A stretch of DNA of 64,000 nt from Deinandra increscens subsp. villosa. Lineage: Eukaryota; Streptophyta; Magnoliopsida; Asterales; Asteraceae. Positions within the stretch are counted from its first letter, which is position 1. Each line of letters begins with the position of its first letter. Location of the stretch: NCBI GenBank assembly GCA_039602395.1, contig JBCNJP010000024.1, positions 1,319,594 through 1,383,593 on the forward strand, read 5' to 3'. Of the stretch, positions 46,092-58,400 are shown piece after piece. Both the position numbers and the translations under genes were made by a program. A model generated the notes under the pieces. That model worked only from the letters and a program-made list of their open reading frames with translations, was not told the DNA's origin and did no database searches.

Positions 46092-49000
46092 ATGGGAATT
46101 AGCAGCCGATGTCCCCCTGGATTTCTCCAAGTAACATAATCAATTCTGTGAAATCAACAGAAGTTGAATTGATGCCGGACGGTATGAACAGGCTTCAGAA
46201 TCCTAGAAAACTCAAATTGGATCACTAGTATCCGGTTGGAGCCTGTCATTAGCTCGGGTATAATAAATGATTTCTAGATCAACGCCAACACATTCATTGC
46301 TGACGATGGTTCCAAATCCATCAGATCAAGGATTCAAGGGACGTATGTTGAATAAATGAGGAAAAGGTCCGAGAAGTGCTACAATTAAATGATGCACTTT
46401 GCCCTGTTTCTTTTCCAAAAGATGAATGGCAAGACACGATCCTCATGATGGGATATCAAGGAAATCTTTCAGTGAATTTGAACGAGAAGATAAAGAAGAC
46501 GTTGTTCCCAGAAAACTGGAAGTGTATCATCACCTTCTTCATTTCTGCTTTCGCTCCAAGAAAGTCTGGGACTGATGACTTCGTGGAAGAAACAGCTTGG
46601 GCACTATATGGTTTAGCATCTGGTGCTGGTTTCAACCTCTCCAAGAAAATAATCAAATGGATGGACTAAAACCTTCATCCCACCAGAAAATCTGAGAAAT
46701 TTTTAATGTATCCTAGATTCATACAAGCCATCCTTGATCATTACTACCCGAACTTGCAAAAGACAGAACCATACTTGGTTCCTAGGAGGATGATACCCGG
46801 TTCTTACATGTGTTACCAGATTGGTCAGTATGATGGACCCGAAGTTCCATTTTTCCCAAACATGATTGAGGGAATTTATGTTGATGAAGATATGGATGAA
46901 GATCAAAGAATTGATGATGCTGATGCCGAAATGGCAGATGTAATGCTGCTGATCCTGATAATAATGCAGCAAATCTCCAAGATGATCATCCAATCAACTC
47001 TCTAATTCATGATGACCCTATGCATTCAGAACCTGAAGACGGAGCTTCAACCAAAGATGCAACTGAATTAGACAAATTAGGAGATGAAAATGAAGAATCT
47101 GATAGTGAAGATGATGCATCTGGAAATAATGATGAAAATAACTCTAATGCATCTGTATCCAAACCCGAATCAGGGTCAAGATTCCAACCTGGATCAGAAT
47201 CAGGTTCTGACTCTAGTAGTTCTGATGCTAGGGGTCCTAAAAAGAAGAAATTGAAAACAAGAGAAATAACCAAAGTCATAAGAAGCAAAAGAAAATAAAG
47301 TCAAGGCAAACTCAGGATGGTATCTCATCAAATCACTCAGAGGCCGATTCACCTGAGCCTGAATCATCCTCATTTATGCTTGAGGGAGATGTTAAACCTG
47401 GCTACAACAGGGAGTCAAGATCAAAATACGCTCAAGAACGAAAGAAGCTTGAAATAAGAAGAGGGCCAGTTTCAGGATCTGGAACTGCTGCTGCCATACA
47501 ATCATCTGTTAAACATGAACCAGACGACACTGTGCAACAAAGTGTTCAATCTGCTCCCATCACCACTGCTGAAGCAACCATTCAAGATATTGACGCAACT
47601 GCTAACATCAACATCATAAACTTGGATCCGGCAATTCAAACTGAGTCTCAGCCTAAGACAACTGCTCCTGCTCAAGTAATTGTACATGGGGCAGATACCT
47701 CTTTGGTCCATCAACAGTTGATCTTGGAGCAAAATCTTGAAGTCCTCAACACTTCTGCTGCTGATAAGCTTAAAGAAGCTACTAAAAAGAACAAAGAACA
47801 GGATCAAGAGCTTCTCAAATCCATTGAGAAAATAAAAGAGCAAGCTGAAGAAATTGAAAGACTGAAGAGATTATTGGCTGAAGCTCTGCAAAATAATCAA
47901 ACTGCCAGAGCTAATGATGATGATGTAGGTGGTAGTGGAAGTGGAAACTAAGGTAATGATCAGATGATAGATCAGCCTCCCTCTGCTGAAAACATTCAAC
48001 CAAATAAAGAGCCAAGTTTAGGCCAAGCTGGCAAATAGAGCTGTTCAAAAAACTCGCGGCTCGTGGCTCGCTCGAAGCTTGCTCGAAAAAAGCTCGCTTG
48101 AAATCGGCTCGTTTGTAAATGAGCCGAGCCGAGCCGGCTCGGTCTGTAAACGAGCCGAGCATGAGCCAGGGTCAGCTTGGCTCGTGGCTCGCTCATTGGC
48201 TCGCTCGTACAAATTTATATATAATTAAAAAGTATTAAAAACTATAACACAACTATGGATGCATATTATCTCATTTGTATGACTCAGCGCACCTCCCACT
48301 TAAACCTAACTAGTGGTAAACCTCTAATTTTATTTTTAATTTGCAAATCCATATTCACAACTTCTACCTCCCGCCTCCCTATTTTCTTTCACATTTTCCA
48401 ATAACTTCATTGTCTCCCTTTAAGTAATTGTTTTAATCGTGTCTTTGATAACATCGTCAAGTATCTATCATACTTGCTCTACTTCTTCCATTCTTTGATT
48501 GTTTTGCTCATTTATCTTTACTTTTATAAATTTACTACTAATTATTATTAGAATTTAGTTGTGTTAATCTTTACAGTATAGGTTTTGTGGTGTATATAAA
48601 TTATCATTGTGTTAAAAATATTAGTTTTTTTCTTATATTAATTTGTATTAAAAGTAAAAAAAAATAAAAAAGTACATGAGCCGGCTCGACGAGCCACAAG
48701 CTGGCTCGAGCTTTTGACGAGCCGAGCCCGAGCTCAACTTTCCGGCTCGTTAATATAAACGAGCCGAGCCGGCTCGGCTCGGTTTTTAAACAAGCCGAGC
48801 CTGAGCCAACCCTAGCTCAGCTCAGCTCGGCTCGTTTGCAGCCCTACTGGCAAAGCATCTGAAGCAAAATCTCTGACCATTGTCACAGAACAAGATGTAG
48901 ATGATACTCATCTTGCTGATTTCCCATCAGTTGACAATGAATCTTTCGAGTCTGAAGTTGATATTTCTTATGGCGACAAAACCAAATGCTGAAGAGGAAG

Positions 49001-50762
49001 ATGAAATATACTAATCAGTAATAAGCTTAGTGCCACCTCCTGAGAATCTTAAACTTCCAAGATTATCAAGTGCTACACTTGAAGCAAATCAATCATCTTC
49101 AGGTGAGACCCTTGCTTTAACCATGGGTGAACCAGATGTACCTCCTGCCATCCCTCAGCTATCATTACAACTACAGTTGGCTCCTCCAGTGCAACAGCCA
49201 ATAAGCATTGTTATGCCTACAACTGTTGAATCTGAGATTTCTGAACAACTAAAACACTTGCATGTTGATAGTGAGTTTCTAGATCTTGGAAGAAATGTTT
49301 TTCATGAGTTTAATGTGAACACCCTTGCTACTGATCCTAGCAGCCGAAGCGGTGTGGTTGTTACTGAAGAAAATGTTGAAGCCGGAGAAGCTTTGCAAAT
49401 TCAGCCTCTTAGCATGATTCCAGATGATATAAGTTTGGCTGAACGACTATATAATCTTATTTATGACTCTAGTGCTACAAACTTCATAAATCTGGAAATC
49501 ACAACTGATGTGAGAATGACGAGGAGATCATCTATGAGATCAAAGACGAACCAGTTGAGTTTGTATATCCAACTCCTCCAAGATCTGAGCCTGTGGTAAG
49601 TAAGCCTCAAATAGTAGATGATGTTAATATGTCATCAATCTCTTCACCAGTTCATCATTCAGAAGAAAGGCAAGTAAATCAAGAAGGAGTTGCAACCCAA
49701 ACTTCAGTGCCAGAGTCTACTGAAACCACCACTGGTGCTGCTACTGAAACTAATCAGATTCATCCAATAACAAGTGCAAGTGGTGGTCAAGCTACAAATA
49801 ATCCAGTATCTTCACAAGAAGCTGGTCCTTCTAGTAGACCTGACAAAGGTAAAAGGAAACTGACTCTTGAATAGGTCTACGAGCAGGAAATGGAAAAGCA
49901 AAGAAAGAAGGAAGAAGCTATCAGAGCTGCTAAGGAAGAAATAATGCTTGAAAGGACACTGGATGAAATAGCCAAAGATGAGGCTATCAAACAAATGATT
50001 GAATCTAGTCGTCCTCAAACAAAAAATTGGCCCTGGATCAGAACACTTTGAGCCAAATGATCCAAATAATGATGAGGGAGAGCCAAGGATAAGAATAATC
50101 CCCAACGTTGCTGGTGACAATGTTGATCCGTGTGACACTTCATAAATTGCAAAATATGTCAGAGAGCTCATTTCTCGTGGGATTCCTCTATCCTACTTGA
50201 TGACTCTTACGGATGCCCAGCTGGTTGAACTGTACACCGATGAGCAAGAGACGGAGAATCACCTCTACAACTACAAACTTGCTGAAAAGCTGACTGATCT
50301 CAGAGCAAATCAATTTGCTGATACGGATAAGAAGTTTGACTATGTGCAATTTAATGACAACCTGTAGGAAAAGATCCGAGAGATGCATGCTCATTATTGA
50401 AGCGAATACGGATAAGAAGTTTGACTATAGCAGAAAACAACTCCCTGGTCTACGAAAAATGGTCAAAAATCACATTATTGAAGCGAATAAGAAGGTCAAG
50501 CATCAGCAGGATGAAAGAGAAGCAATAAGGGTTGAGGAACATCGTAGGAAAGAAGCCCCTACCTTGGTTGATAAGTGGAAGGAGATGGCACCGTATCGAA
50601 AAGCCTTAGTGCAGTTCACTGCTAAGAAGCTCAAAGATAAGCCTCTAAACGTCGGATCAGATGATGGGATGAAAATCCTTGGCTGGAAATATGATCACGA
50701 GTTCAAGGCATTTCTTGTCAAACACAGAAACGGATTCGTGCAGTTCTTTGCAAAAATAAAAG
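46092..50762 (+). pseudogene. Env-like ORF of element C (decayed, interrupted by a MITE)
   Basis: The ATG at 46092 directly follows an AG, as in D. Conserved blocks MGYQGN, NWKCIITFFISAF and LMYPRFIQAILDHYYP (46445-46750) match D and G. Then come acidic Glu/Asp/Ser-rich segments (47020-47300), a coiled coil (47740-47900), Pro/Ser/Thr-rich sequence (49030-49870), a second Lys/Glu-rich helix (49880-50000) and the block GWKYDHEFKAFLVK (50683), equal to SWKFNTDVHVFMIK in G. Many stops and shifts. A small local duplication ('acggataagaagtttgac') is at 50324 and 50407. Reading stops near 50762 at fragment H. Confidence 0.75.
48036..48846. mobile_element. hAT-type MITE (811 bp) with GAGCCGAGCC-rich ends
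   Basis: Flanked by a perfect 8-bp duplication 'ctggcaaa' (48028-48035 and 48847-48854). Imperfect terminal inverted repeats: left TAGAGCTGTTC, right (reverse complement) TAGGGCTGCAAAC. Both subterminal parts are dense in GGCTCG/CGAGCC words; the centre is AT-rich and non-coding. An 8-bp duplication and TAGRGCTG ends are those of hAT transposons. The surrounding C reading frame is continuous across the site once the insert is ignored. Confidence 0.88.
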
Positions 50763-50769
50763 ACCTTCA

Positions 50770-51480
50770 TCAAAGAATCATTTTTCAATTCAAATTCCTT
50801 TCATTTCTCTTAGAAACCTCCAAATCTTCTTTTACTAATTAAAGTTCAGCATTGAGCTTTTTAACCTCATCCACCAAAGATTCATTTTCTTTCATTAAAT
50901 CTTCAATTTTGGATTCAAACTTTTCAGTTTCAGCAGCTTCATACGAACTAGAATCAGAATAATATTCATTTTGCTCATGTGTGACAATCAAAGCAGATGT
51001 ATCAAAATGTTTACCCCAATCATAAACACCATCATTCTGAACCCTTAAAGCTTTCTTGTTTGAGTCACTTGATGATGATTGAGAACAAGTATTAGATGTA
51101 AAACCAGGTTTGTTGACATGTGCCTGCTCACATTCTCTAGAAAAATGTCCAAGCTTTGAACATTTGTAGCACTTGATCTTAGATTTGTCAAAACCCAATT
51201 TTTCACTAAAAGCTTGTCTTCCAGTTTTTCTTGTAAAAACGATGTGACCTTTGAGTAAACATAGCAAATTGCCCTACCATATCTAACTCATTTAATTGAT
51301 CTTCATCAAGTTCATTCAAATCTTCTTTAATCAATTGTGCCTTGCTAACATCATTAATAATCAACCCAAATGACGAAGAAATTAAAGCAGCTATTAGTTT
51401 GGCACATTCATCAACCGATTGAACAGAAAAGGCACTTTGACTTGATAATTCTGGAATTGTAAAGTTACAACCCCATGATG
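50770..51480 (-). pseudogene. gag: Gag fragment of element H
   Basis: The upstream frame shows FAMFTQRSHRFYKKN near 51250; a frameshift near 51225 leads into the open stretch 51267-50839 with the CCHC knuckle CYKCSKLGHFSREC and a coiled coil at the end. Most of the capsid domain is missing. Confidence 0.75.
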
Positions 51481-52025
51481 AATTATTTACGAGTTAAATC
51501 ATGAAATGTCAATGTGGAAAATTCTTTATCATGTGTAAGCAGCAATACATAATTTTCCCATTTTATCCGAACTGTTGCCGAACCTAACCAGTCCGAACTT
51601 TAACCCGAACATTGTACGAACTTGAACTTCGGATGAACGAACCCTATCCGAACTCTAACCGAACCTAAACTTCGGATAAATGAACAGTAGCCGAACTTGG
51701 ACGAACCTAAACTTTGGACAGACGAACCCTAGCTGAACCTAGAGTTTGGAGCAGTTATTCCGAACAGGAAACATTTTTAGCCGAACCTCACCATTTTTGC
51801 TCAAAACACTCGATTTTGGACAGATTTTGACGTGATTTGCAGTAGTTGATCAGGAAAAGTGATAAGGAATGATTTAGGAGTGAAAGTTTCACGAAAGACA
51901 CGACCAAAGTGATCAAAATTTCGTAAAAACAATCAAAAGTACTAAAAATAACACATTTTATTTCAAAAAATCCAAAAATAGCAACCACAGATCAATAGAA
52001 TGAAGTAGATAGCTCTGATAGCACT

Positions 52026-52412
52026 TGAGAATGCGTGAGCAATGGATCATCTACTCAATCTAGCTAATTTGGATACGAAACAAGTAATTAACCTATTGTT
52101 TTATTGATCAAACGAACAATTACAACCAGTAACACAAAGAACTGAGACAGAGAAAACACCTTGACAAACACACACTTAACACTTAATCTCACACGCTCAG
52201 TCATGCAGATTACAAAAGACAAACACATATATATAGTCTGCTGGACGAACCCCAAGCGAACCTGAAGTTCGTCTGATCCGAACCTCAGGTTCGGACCAGG
52301 TTCGGCTAGCAGCTATCCTATGCCTTGAACTTCGTCTTGTCTTGACTGGATACTTCACACAACACACAGATTATGTATCTACACACCTTGACACATAACA
52401 AGGGAAACTTCA
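52026..52412 (-). repeat. 5' LTR of element H (about 387 bp)
   Basis: On the minus strand it ends CTCA at 52026 just before the primer site. The start is uncertain (TGAAGTTTCC at 52412, or TGGCATTATG at 52432). A TATATATAG box lies at about 52236-52228, and upstream of it a palindrome TCCGAACCT-c-AGGTTCGGA at 52277-52295. Confidence 0.6.
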
Positions 52413-52432
52413 GCCTATCAAATCATAATGCC

Positions 52433-52623
52433 ATGTTATAGGAGTGGAAATTGATCCTGCTGATGGTCACTATACTGTGCATCGAGCTGATGGATCATTC
52501 ACAAGACACAAAAAGATTGATCCAACTCAGTGGAACTTTGCTGAAAGAAAGACAATTCTTGGAATTATGATTACAAACATACTGTTCCAATTTGATATGG
52601 GCAAGGATTCGGATGAAGAGTAG
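52433..52623 (+). pseudogene. C-terminal end of C's env-like ORF
   Basis: An open frame (VEIDPADGHYTVHRADG to DSDEE, stop at 52621-52623) resumes after fragment H and lies directly before C's polypurine tract and LTR. About 100 residues seem to be missing compared with G. Confidence 0.6.
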
Positions 52624-52730
52624 AAGAAACTGGTTTTGTTGAAGATAGCAAAGTTTTGAAAGATTTTGAAACCGTCTCTACATTTAGTATGTTATTCATA
52701 AGATTTTGGAAGCATCATCTTGGGGAAGAT

Positions 52731-53576
52731 TGTAAGGTATTATTTCTCCTGAAAATGATGTTTTATCAGCTAAGTAAAGTTATCTTGGAAGGCTTAGAAG
52801 ACCCAAGGTAGCCAGTTATCTCAAAAGAGCAAACTGCCCGAGATAACTTAAGTTACCTCGAGAGACTCAAGTTACCTCAGTAAGATGAGTTATATCGAAC
52901 ACTTGACATCATCCACTTGTCTCTGACATGTCTGCTTCACTTCAGAGACACAACCTACTCTTTGCCTGACGGATGCTGACACATTATCTTCTAGACTAGT
53001 TTATTATTATTCTAGTTCATGTATCTGTTCGACGATCCAAATGATCGTTAGAAAAATCAAGGGTTGATTTCTTTGATTCGTAAATTTTATTCGTAAATTT
53101 TCATGTGTGCAAGTTCGCTCATGTATGCTTTTCGAATCATCAAGTAATAAATGTAGTGCCCTGCTGTATTCATATCAGTGTACTACTTGGTTTGTATTCG
53201 ATTTCTTTCGTGTTAAACTAAAACAGAGTAAAAGGCTTAACTTGTTTCTGCCTAGTTAACCTTAAGTAAAATCTTGTAATTGGTTAAACTCTGTAACCAG
53301 AATCAATCCTACAGGGTTCCACAAACCAAGCAGAGAACCGCTGGTTCAACCTAGTTCACTGGACAGTCAATCACTATAAATAGTGTTAACTTGTTTAGCT
53401 TTTGCAGAACTCTTGTCATTTGTGTGTCATCTTTTGTGTGTGTTCTAGAGAGAGAGAGAGAACCAACGATTTGTAATCGTGTTTCTACTTGTGAATGAAT
53501 AAACAAAGCTTATTTACTTTCTTGTTCACTATATTGATTTATTCTACCAGTGGTAAGATTCTCACAGGTACTTACA
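52731..53576 (+). repeat. 3' LTR of element C (846 bp)
   Basis: Starts TGTAAG after the purine tract 'ttggggaagat' and ends CTTACA at 53576, so the ends are inverted copies. CTATAAATAG at 53374-53383 sits inside a small palindrome CACTATAAATAGTG. An (AG)n run is at about 53447-53460. No primer site follows, so it is a 3' LTR. The start is well supported; the end is the best match but less certain. Confidence 0.65.
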
Positions 53577-54251
53577 AGCTTCCAAGCTTTGAACCCGCAA
53601 TTGTTACACTCTGGGCTAGTAGCTTCACTAGCCAAGATCAGTAACGATGAAATTACCTTGTACCTTATCACTATAACACTCTAAAAACTTTTATGTAAAC
53701 TTTATGTACCCTCATAAAGCGCGAACCCCTTTTTGTCTATTATTAATGGTAATGTGGACCTTGTCTTCCTCCTTCTTACGTTCTGAGTACACCAAGATTC
53801 TTATGATTGAGTGACTAAACCTCTCCTGGAGAGTATTAAACCAAGCTATCCTTATAATTTTGTACATCTATTAACACCCCTTTTGCGACAAACATCTTCA
53901 TCGAACAATAGGCGGTGTTATGCCTGAAGCATTTTTACAACTTCAACTTTAACACACTCGACAAATCGCAAATACATGGATCCTCATCGATTCAGAAAGT
54001 TTTCATTTGTAATCCTTGTTTCAAACACATAAATGATGAATGATCGACTATAACTTCTTGAAACATGTGCTAGGGAGTAGGTTGACTTCATCTTAAAAGA
54101 GAATACTTTTCAACTGATAACTTTTTCGATGACTTCCTGATGTTCACTGAAGTGACAACAACCCCCGATCCCTTTGTATCCAATACATGATTTGGCCTTT
54201 AGATCCGGCATAAACCTGCACAAAACCCTAACAACAGTTCGTATGTACACT
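53577..54251. other. Unassigned sequence between elements C and E
   Basis: No ORF, repeat or structural RNA recognised. It is either the original flank of element C or an older element. The last five bases 'acact' (54247-54251) are the candidate left target copy of E. Confidence 0.5.
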
Positions 54252-54838
54252 TGTTAGAACATGAACCTTGTGTGACCGTTACTGTTCGAATTGTCAAAAC
54301 AGACTGAAGTTCGTAGGGGGAAAGGGCTAGACACGAACTGAGCCACGAAGTGGAATTGAATGAAGCACGAACTGACAGTTCGTGTTAGTTCATGAAGTCT
54401 CCACTTCTTGGGTCTTCAAGAAGCATAAATAGTTTTGCACTTTGTGTTTTTGTTAAGTTTTGGTCTAGGTTTGTCCAGATCTATGTGTTAGAGCATTTTG
54501 TGTTGTCTAGTGCTAGATCTTGGTATTTTGAATATGTAATTTATAAGTTTGTGTTTTATAGATCCAGCGGATCAGTGGCGGACCAGGTGGTACGCCGGAC
54601 CACCTGATACGCTAGTAAGTTGATCCGCTAGCCAGTCTCTATATATAGGTTTCAGTTTGATTCAGAGTGTGTGAGTGAGGTCTGAGCTTTCTTAAGTGTG
54701 TGTTTTACATGGTGTAACCTGAATACTCATTGTAATCCCTGTTTACAAGCTGTGATCAATATAAAGAAGATTATTTACCTTGTGTTGTCCAAATCCGATT
54801 GTAATAATGCACTAGCAAGATTGATTACGTGTTTTACA
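54252..54838 (+). repeat. 5' LTR of element E (587 bp)
   Basis: Starts TGTTAGAAC and ends TTTTACA, 2 nt before the primer site. GATCCGC and GRTACGC words at 54561-54635 lie just upstream of a TATATATAG box at 54640-54648. Confidence 0.88.
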
Positions 54839-54840
54839 AG

Positions 54841-54852
54841 TGGTATCAGAGC
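54841..54852 (+). other. Primer binding site, initiator tRNA-Met (element E)
   Basis: 'tggtatcagagc', two bases after the LTR end. Confidence 0.92.
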
Positions 54853-55419
54853 AGGTTTGCTCGGTTGCTGCGATTTACAGATCGGTTTTGGGTTTTGGAG
54901 AGAAAAACTTCGGTTTTGGTAAGATTTTGATCAATTCTTCTCAGTTCTTCGTCAATTCAGTATGTTTTCTTCGTTCGGATTGCTTCTAGTTCTTTTTCGC
55001 TGAGTTGTACATCGTATTCAAGCATTAAAAGTCAGAAATTATGAAAATTATGCATTTTGTTTCTGATCCGCTGGTGATCCGCTGGTGATCCGCCGGTTGA
55101 AGATTCTGATCCGCTAGTGTAAATTCATAGATTCAGTGATCCGCTGAATTTGATCCGCCAAGCAATCTTCAAACACTGATCCGTGGCGGTTATTGTTTGA
55201 TACGCGGCAGTTCCAGCGTATCAGATTAGCAGCGTATCAGTTTGATCCGCGGGTTGTTTTTGATCCGGTAGAAGAATTTTGTTCCGCAGGTTGATTTTGA
55301 TCCGTTCACCTAGATTTTGATCCGGAGGTCTGATTTTGATCCGGGGTTCGCTATTCTGATCCGCCGACTACAGAATTGAGGTTTTGTTAATCATGGATCC
55401 GTTTTAGGCTTTTGCTGCT
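54853..55419 (+). repeat. Leader of element E with TGATCCGC words
   Basis: About fifteen copies of TGATCCG(C/G) or its variants, and GATACGC, between 55060 and 55370. The same words occur in the LTR and again at 63668-63754 before the second transcription unit. A short ATG frame at 55393 ends after four codons, before the gag ATG at 55420. Confidence 0.85.
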
Positions 55420-58400
55420 ATGTCTACGACTGTTCAAGCGTTGTTGAACTACGATAATGAAATAGGAACTACGAATAAAGTTCCTAAACTGATGAGATTT
55501 GAAGATTTTCATAATTGGAAAACTCGGTATGAGTCGTATATCGGTGTGACCGATGTTAGTGTTTGGACTCCTATGCTTGATGGATATGAGATTCCAAAAT
55601 TCACAACTGGGGAGTTTATTGGTCAAGAGAAGCCATTTAATAAGATGAACGATGCTGAGAAAGAGGCATTCAAACTGGAAAGAAAAGCATATTCCAATTT
55701 ATCAATGGCTTTACCTAAGGATATTTTGCATCAATTTAAAACACATACAACATCTAAGAAATTGTGGGATGCTTTATGTCATCGATGTGAAGGTAATGCA
55801 CAATACAAGAAGAGCAAGAAGAAAGTGTTGTTGCGAGAGTATGATAATTTTGCTCATGTTCCGAATGAAACCATTAATGATCTCATTTCAAGATTGTCTC
55901 ATTTGGTCAGTGAACTTGATATTGTTGGAGTAAAAATTGAAGCGGGAGAATTGAAAGAAAAGCTATTAGATGCTTTGCCTGAGAAATGGGAAGGTTACAT
56001 TTTGTTGCTGACTCATGATAAAAGCTTTGATGATCTCACATATGATGAACTTACAAGGAATTTACTAGCAAGGGAACTGGATATGATGCGTGTGAAAACT
56101 TTACCATCTCAAGTTCAGAATCCCGATGTCTACTTTGGTGAAAATGCTTCTACCATGCATGCTAAAGCAAAGGCTAACTCAAATCCACCATCTATTGCTT
56201 TTTATGTAGAAAATACTTCAAGTGGTCATGCAAACATGTCTAGAGGTTCTTCAAGTGGAAGCTATGCTAGTAAAGCTGCTGTAACATATCCTGTGTATTC
56301 ACATCAGTCATCTTCTGTTCCAACTCACAATCAGAGTGCTTTTTCAGCAAAAACTACAAATGACTTTATGGCTTTTTTTTCAGCAATGGTTTCGTCTTAT
56401 GATGGAGTTGTTGCAGGAAAGTTAACTAGTGCTGAGTTAACTGATGAAGACTATGAACAGATTGATCCTGATGACTTAGAATTGATTGATATTAACTGGT
56501 CCATGGAAATGCTTGTACGCAGAGGCAAAAAGTATATGCAAAGAACGGGTCAGAAGGATTTAAATCCTGAAGGAAAACTTGGATTTCATAAGTCTAAGGT
56601 TCGTTGCTACAATTGTCAGAATTATGGGCATTTTGCCAAGGAGTGTACCAAGGGAAAACAGCAAGAAACTTCAAAGTTGTATCAAAAGTATGCTGCACAG
56701 AGTAACAAGCCATCAGGAAGCAATACTAATCCTTCAAGTTCAAATGCAAATGCTAGAGGATCAAATTCAGACAATAAAGCGTTGGTTTCAAAAACTGGTG
56801 AAGGATATGATTGGGCTGCTGATTTTCCAGATGAATCTGCTTTCCTGTGTACTGAGGAGCAGAGTGTAAAGATTGAAGATGATCCTGATCTTCCTGGTGA
56901 AGATTTCTTTGCTGAAGGTCAACATGCTTTTATGGCCAACATTCAGGTTGCTTCTAATTCTTGTGAACTTTGTCTTAATTCTGCTAATCAGTTGAAGGAA
57001 CTCTCTGATGAGAAAACCATGTATTTTGACAAATACTCGATAGCAGAAGAGAATGTCAAAATTTACAAACAGAGGTGGGAAGCTGTTAAAGCTGAACTGA
57101 AAAGTGAACATGCTGTGGTTCTGAGCACAAAAATTGAGCTTAATAACAAAACGGAAGATTATATTTTTAGTGAAAAGAAGCTTGCTGAAGCAAATGCTAA
57201 AATTTCCGAATTAAACATTGAAATTTTGGATCTTAAAAGGCAACTTGAAAATTTCAAAAATTCATCTTCCTTTGCAAGTTTTCTTTGCAAAGATGAAAAT
57301 CTAAAAGATTTGCTCAAAGAATCTGGGTGTAATTCAGTTCCTCCACCCATTGTTCATGGTTTAGGACCAAAGGAATCTGAAACCAAAGCTGGTGTTGTGT
57401 TTGATTACTCAATGTTTACAGCTGAGGGATCATCTGATAAATCCAAAAGCACTGATAAGAAGAAATCAGGCAAACATGCGTCCAAACCTAAGGTTGAGGT
57501 GTCAAAACAGTCTGAATCCAGTGATTCTAAGGTTGAAAAACCTGTCACTGAGGTTAAGCCTCAAAATGTCAAACTGACACCATTAGAGGCTGCACAGAAA
57601 ATACTTGAAATTGCAAAAACAATGAAAACATTTGAAAATTCCCAATTTGCTAAAGGTCCAGATTTGTTTTTTGAAAGAGATGCTGTTTCTGTAAGTAACA
57701 AAATCACACCTGATGTCAATGTTATACCAGAAGCACCTGAAAGAAGTGCAAAATTAAATGGTGTTGGGTTTGGACAAGTTGCTGGAAATTCTAAGGTCAA
57801 TCAAAAGAAACCTCAGAAATTTCAGAAACATGAAAAGAAATTTGCCAAAAATGGAAAGTTTGATGAAAATTTGAAAGGCAAAACTGTTGATGGTGATTCT
57901 TCTCAGAAATTGAGAATGTATAGTTTGAAAGGAAGTGATTCAGTGTTTTCAGATTTAGATTTTCCTTTAATTTGTGTTGATCCATCACGTGTTGCCAAAG
58001 TGTGGTATGTAGAACCATCTGAGGTGGTTAAGTCAGATCTTGAAGACGAGCAGTTCATTGTTTTGTCTGATGTGCCGTCTGGTTCAAATGATCAAGGATC
58101 ATGCTCCAAAGGTCAAAGGCCTTCTGAGAAACCAAAGTCATCAAATGATCAAAAGTTTAAGACTAAATCAAAACAATCATCTTACTCACCAAAGAGTTTT
58201 TATAAGTCTGATGGTCAGTATTCATCAGAAACTAATAGTTTTGATTATGAAGCGTTTGGTTTTTGTGATGATTACAATTTTTATGATGATTTTGGTAAAT
58301 TTGAACAAAACAAAACCACAAAGGTTAAACCTAAAGGATATGCTGATCGTTGTGGTGTTGATGACTATGGGTTTTACAATGAACATGGATACATTGGTCC

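Larger units (their letters stand above)
50763..52432 (-). mobile_element. Element H: truncated copia fragment (5' LTR, leader, part of gag)
   Basis: Minus strand: LTR (about 52412-52026), a primer-site variant 'gtgctatcagagct' at 52012-52025, a leader full of CGAAC/GTTCG words (51550-51780), and a broken gag with a CCHC knuckle (51480-50770). Both borders are approximate, and I found no target duplication. It sits inside C's env-like ORF. Confidence 0.7.
10743..53576 (+). mobile_element. Element C: old Ty1/copia (SIRE-like) element with env-like ORF, split by D, H and a MITE
   Basis: Remnants in order: gag C-terminus (10743-11683), protease/integrase (11700-12840), RT-RNase H (12841-15089), post-pol region (15090-15555 and 41473-43002), internal promoter and intron-like region (43003-46091), env-like ORF (46092-50762 and 52433-52623), polypurine tract 'ttggggaagat' and 3' LTR (52731-53576). 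It carries many stops and frameshifts. It is split by element D (15556-41472), a hAT MITE (48036-48846) and fragment H (50763-52432), and is bounded on the left by B. Confidence 0.78.

Noticed and set aside
53577..54251. Possible host gene or unknown transposon between C and E
   Set aside because: No open frame, splice pattern, terminal repeat or known motif could be supported.
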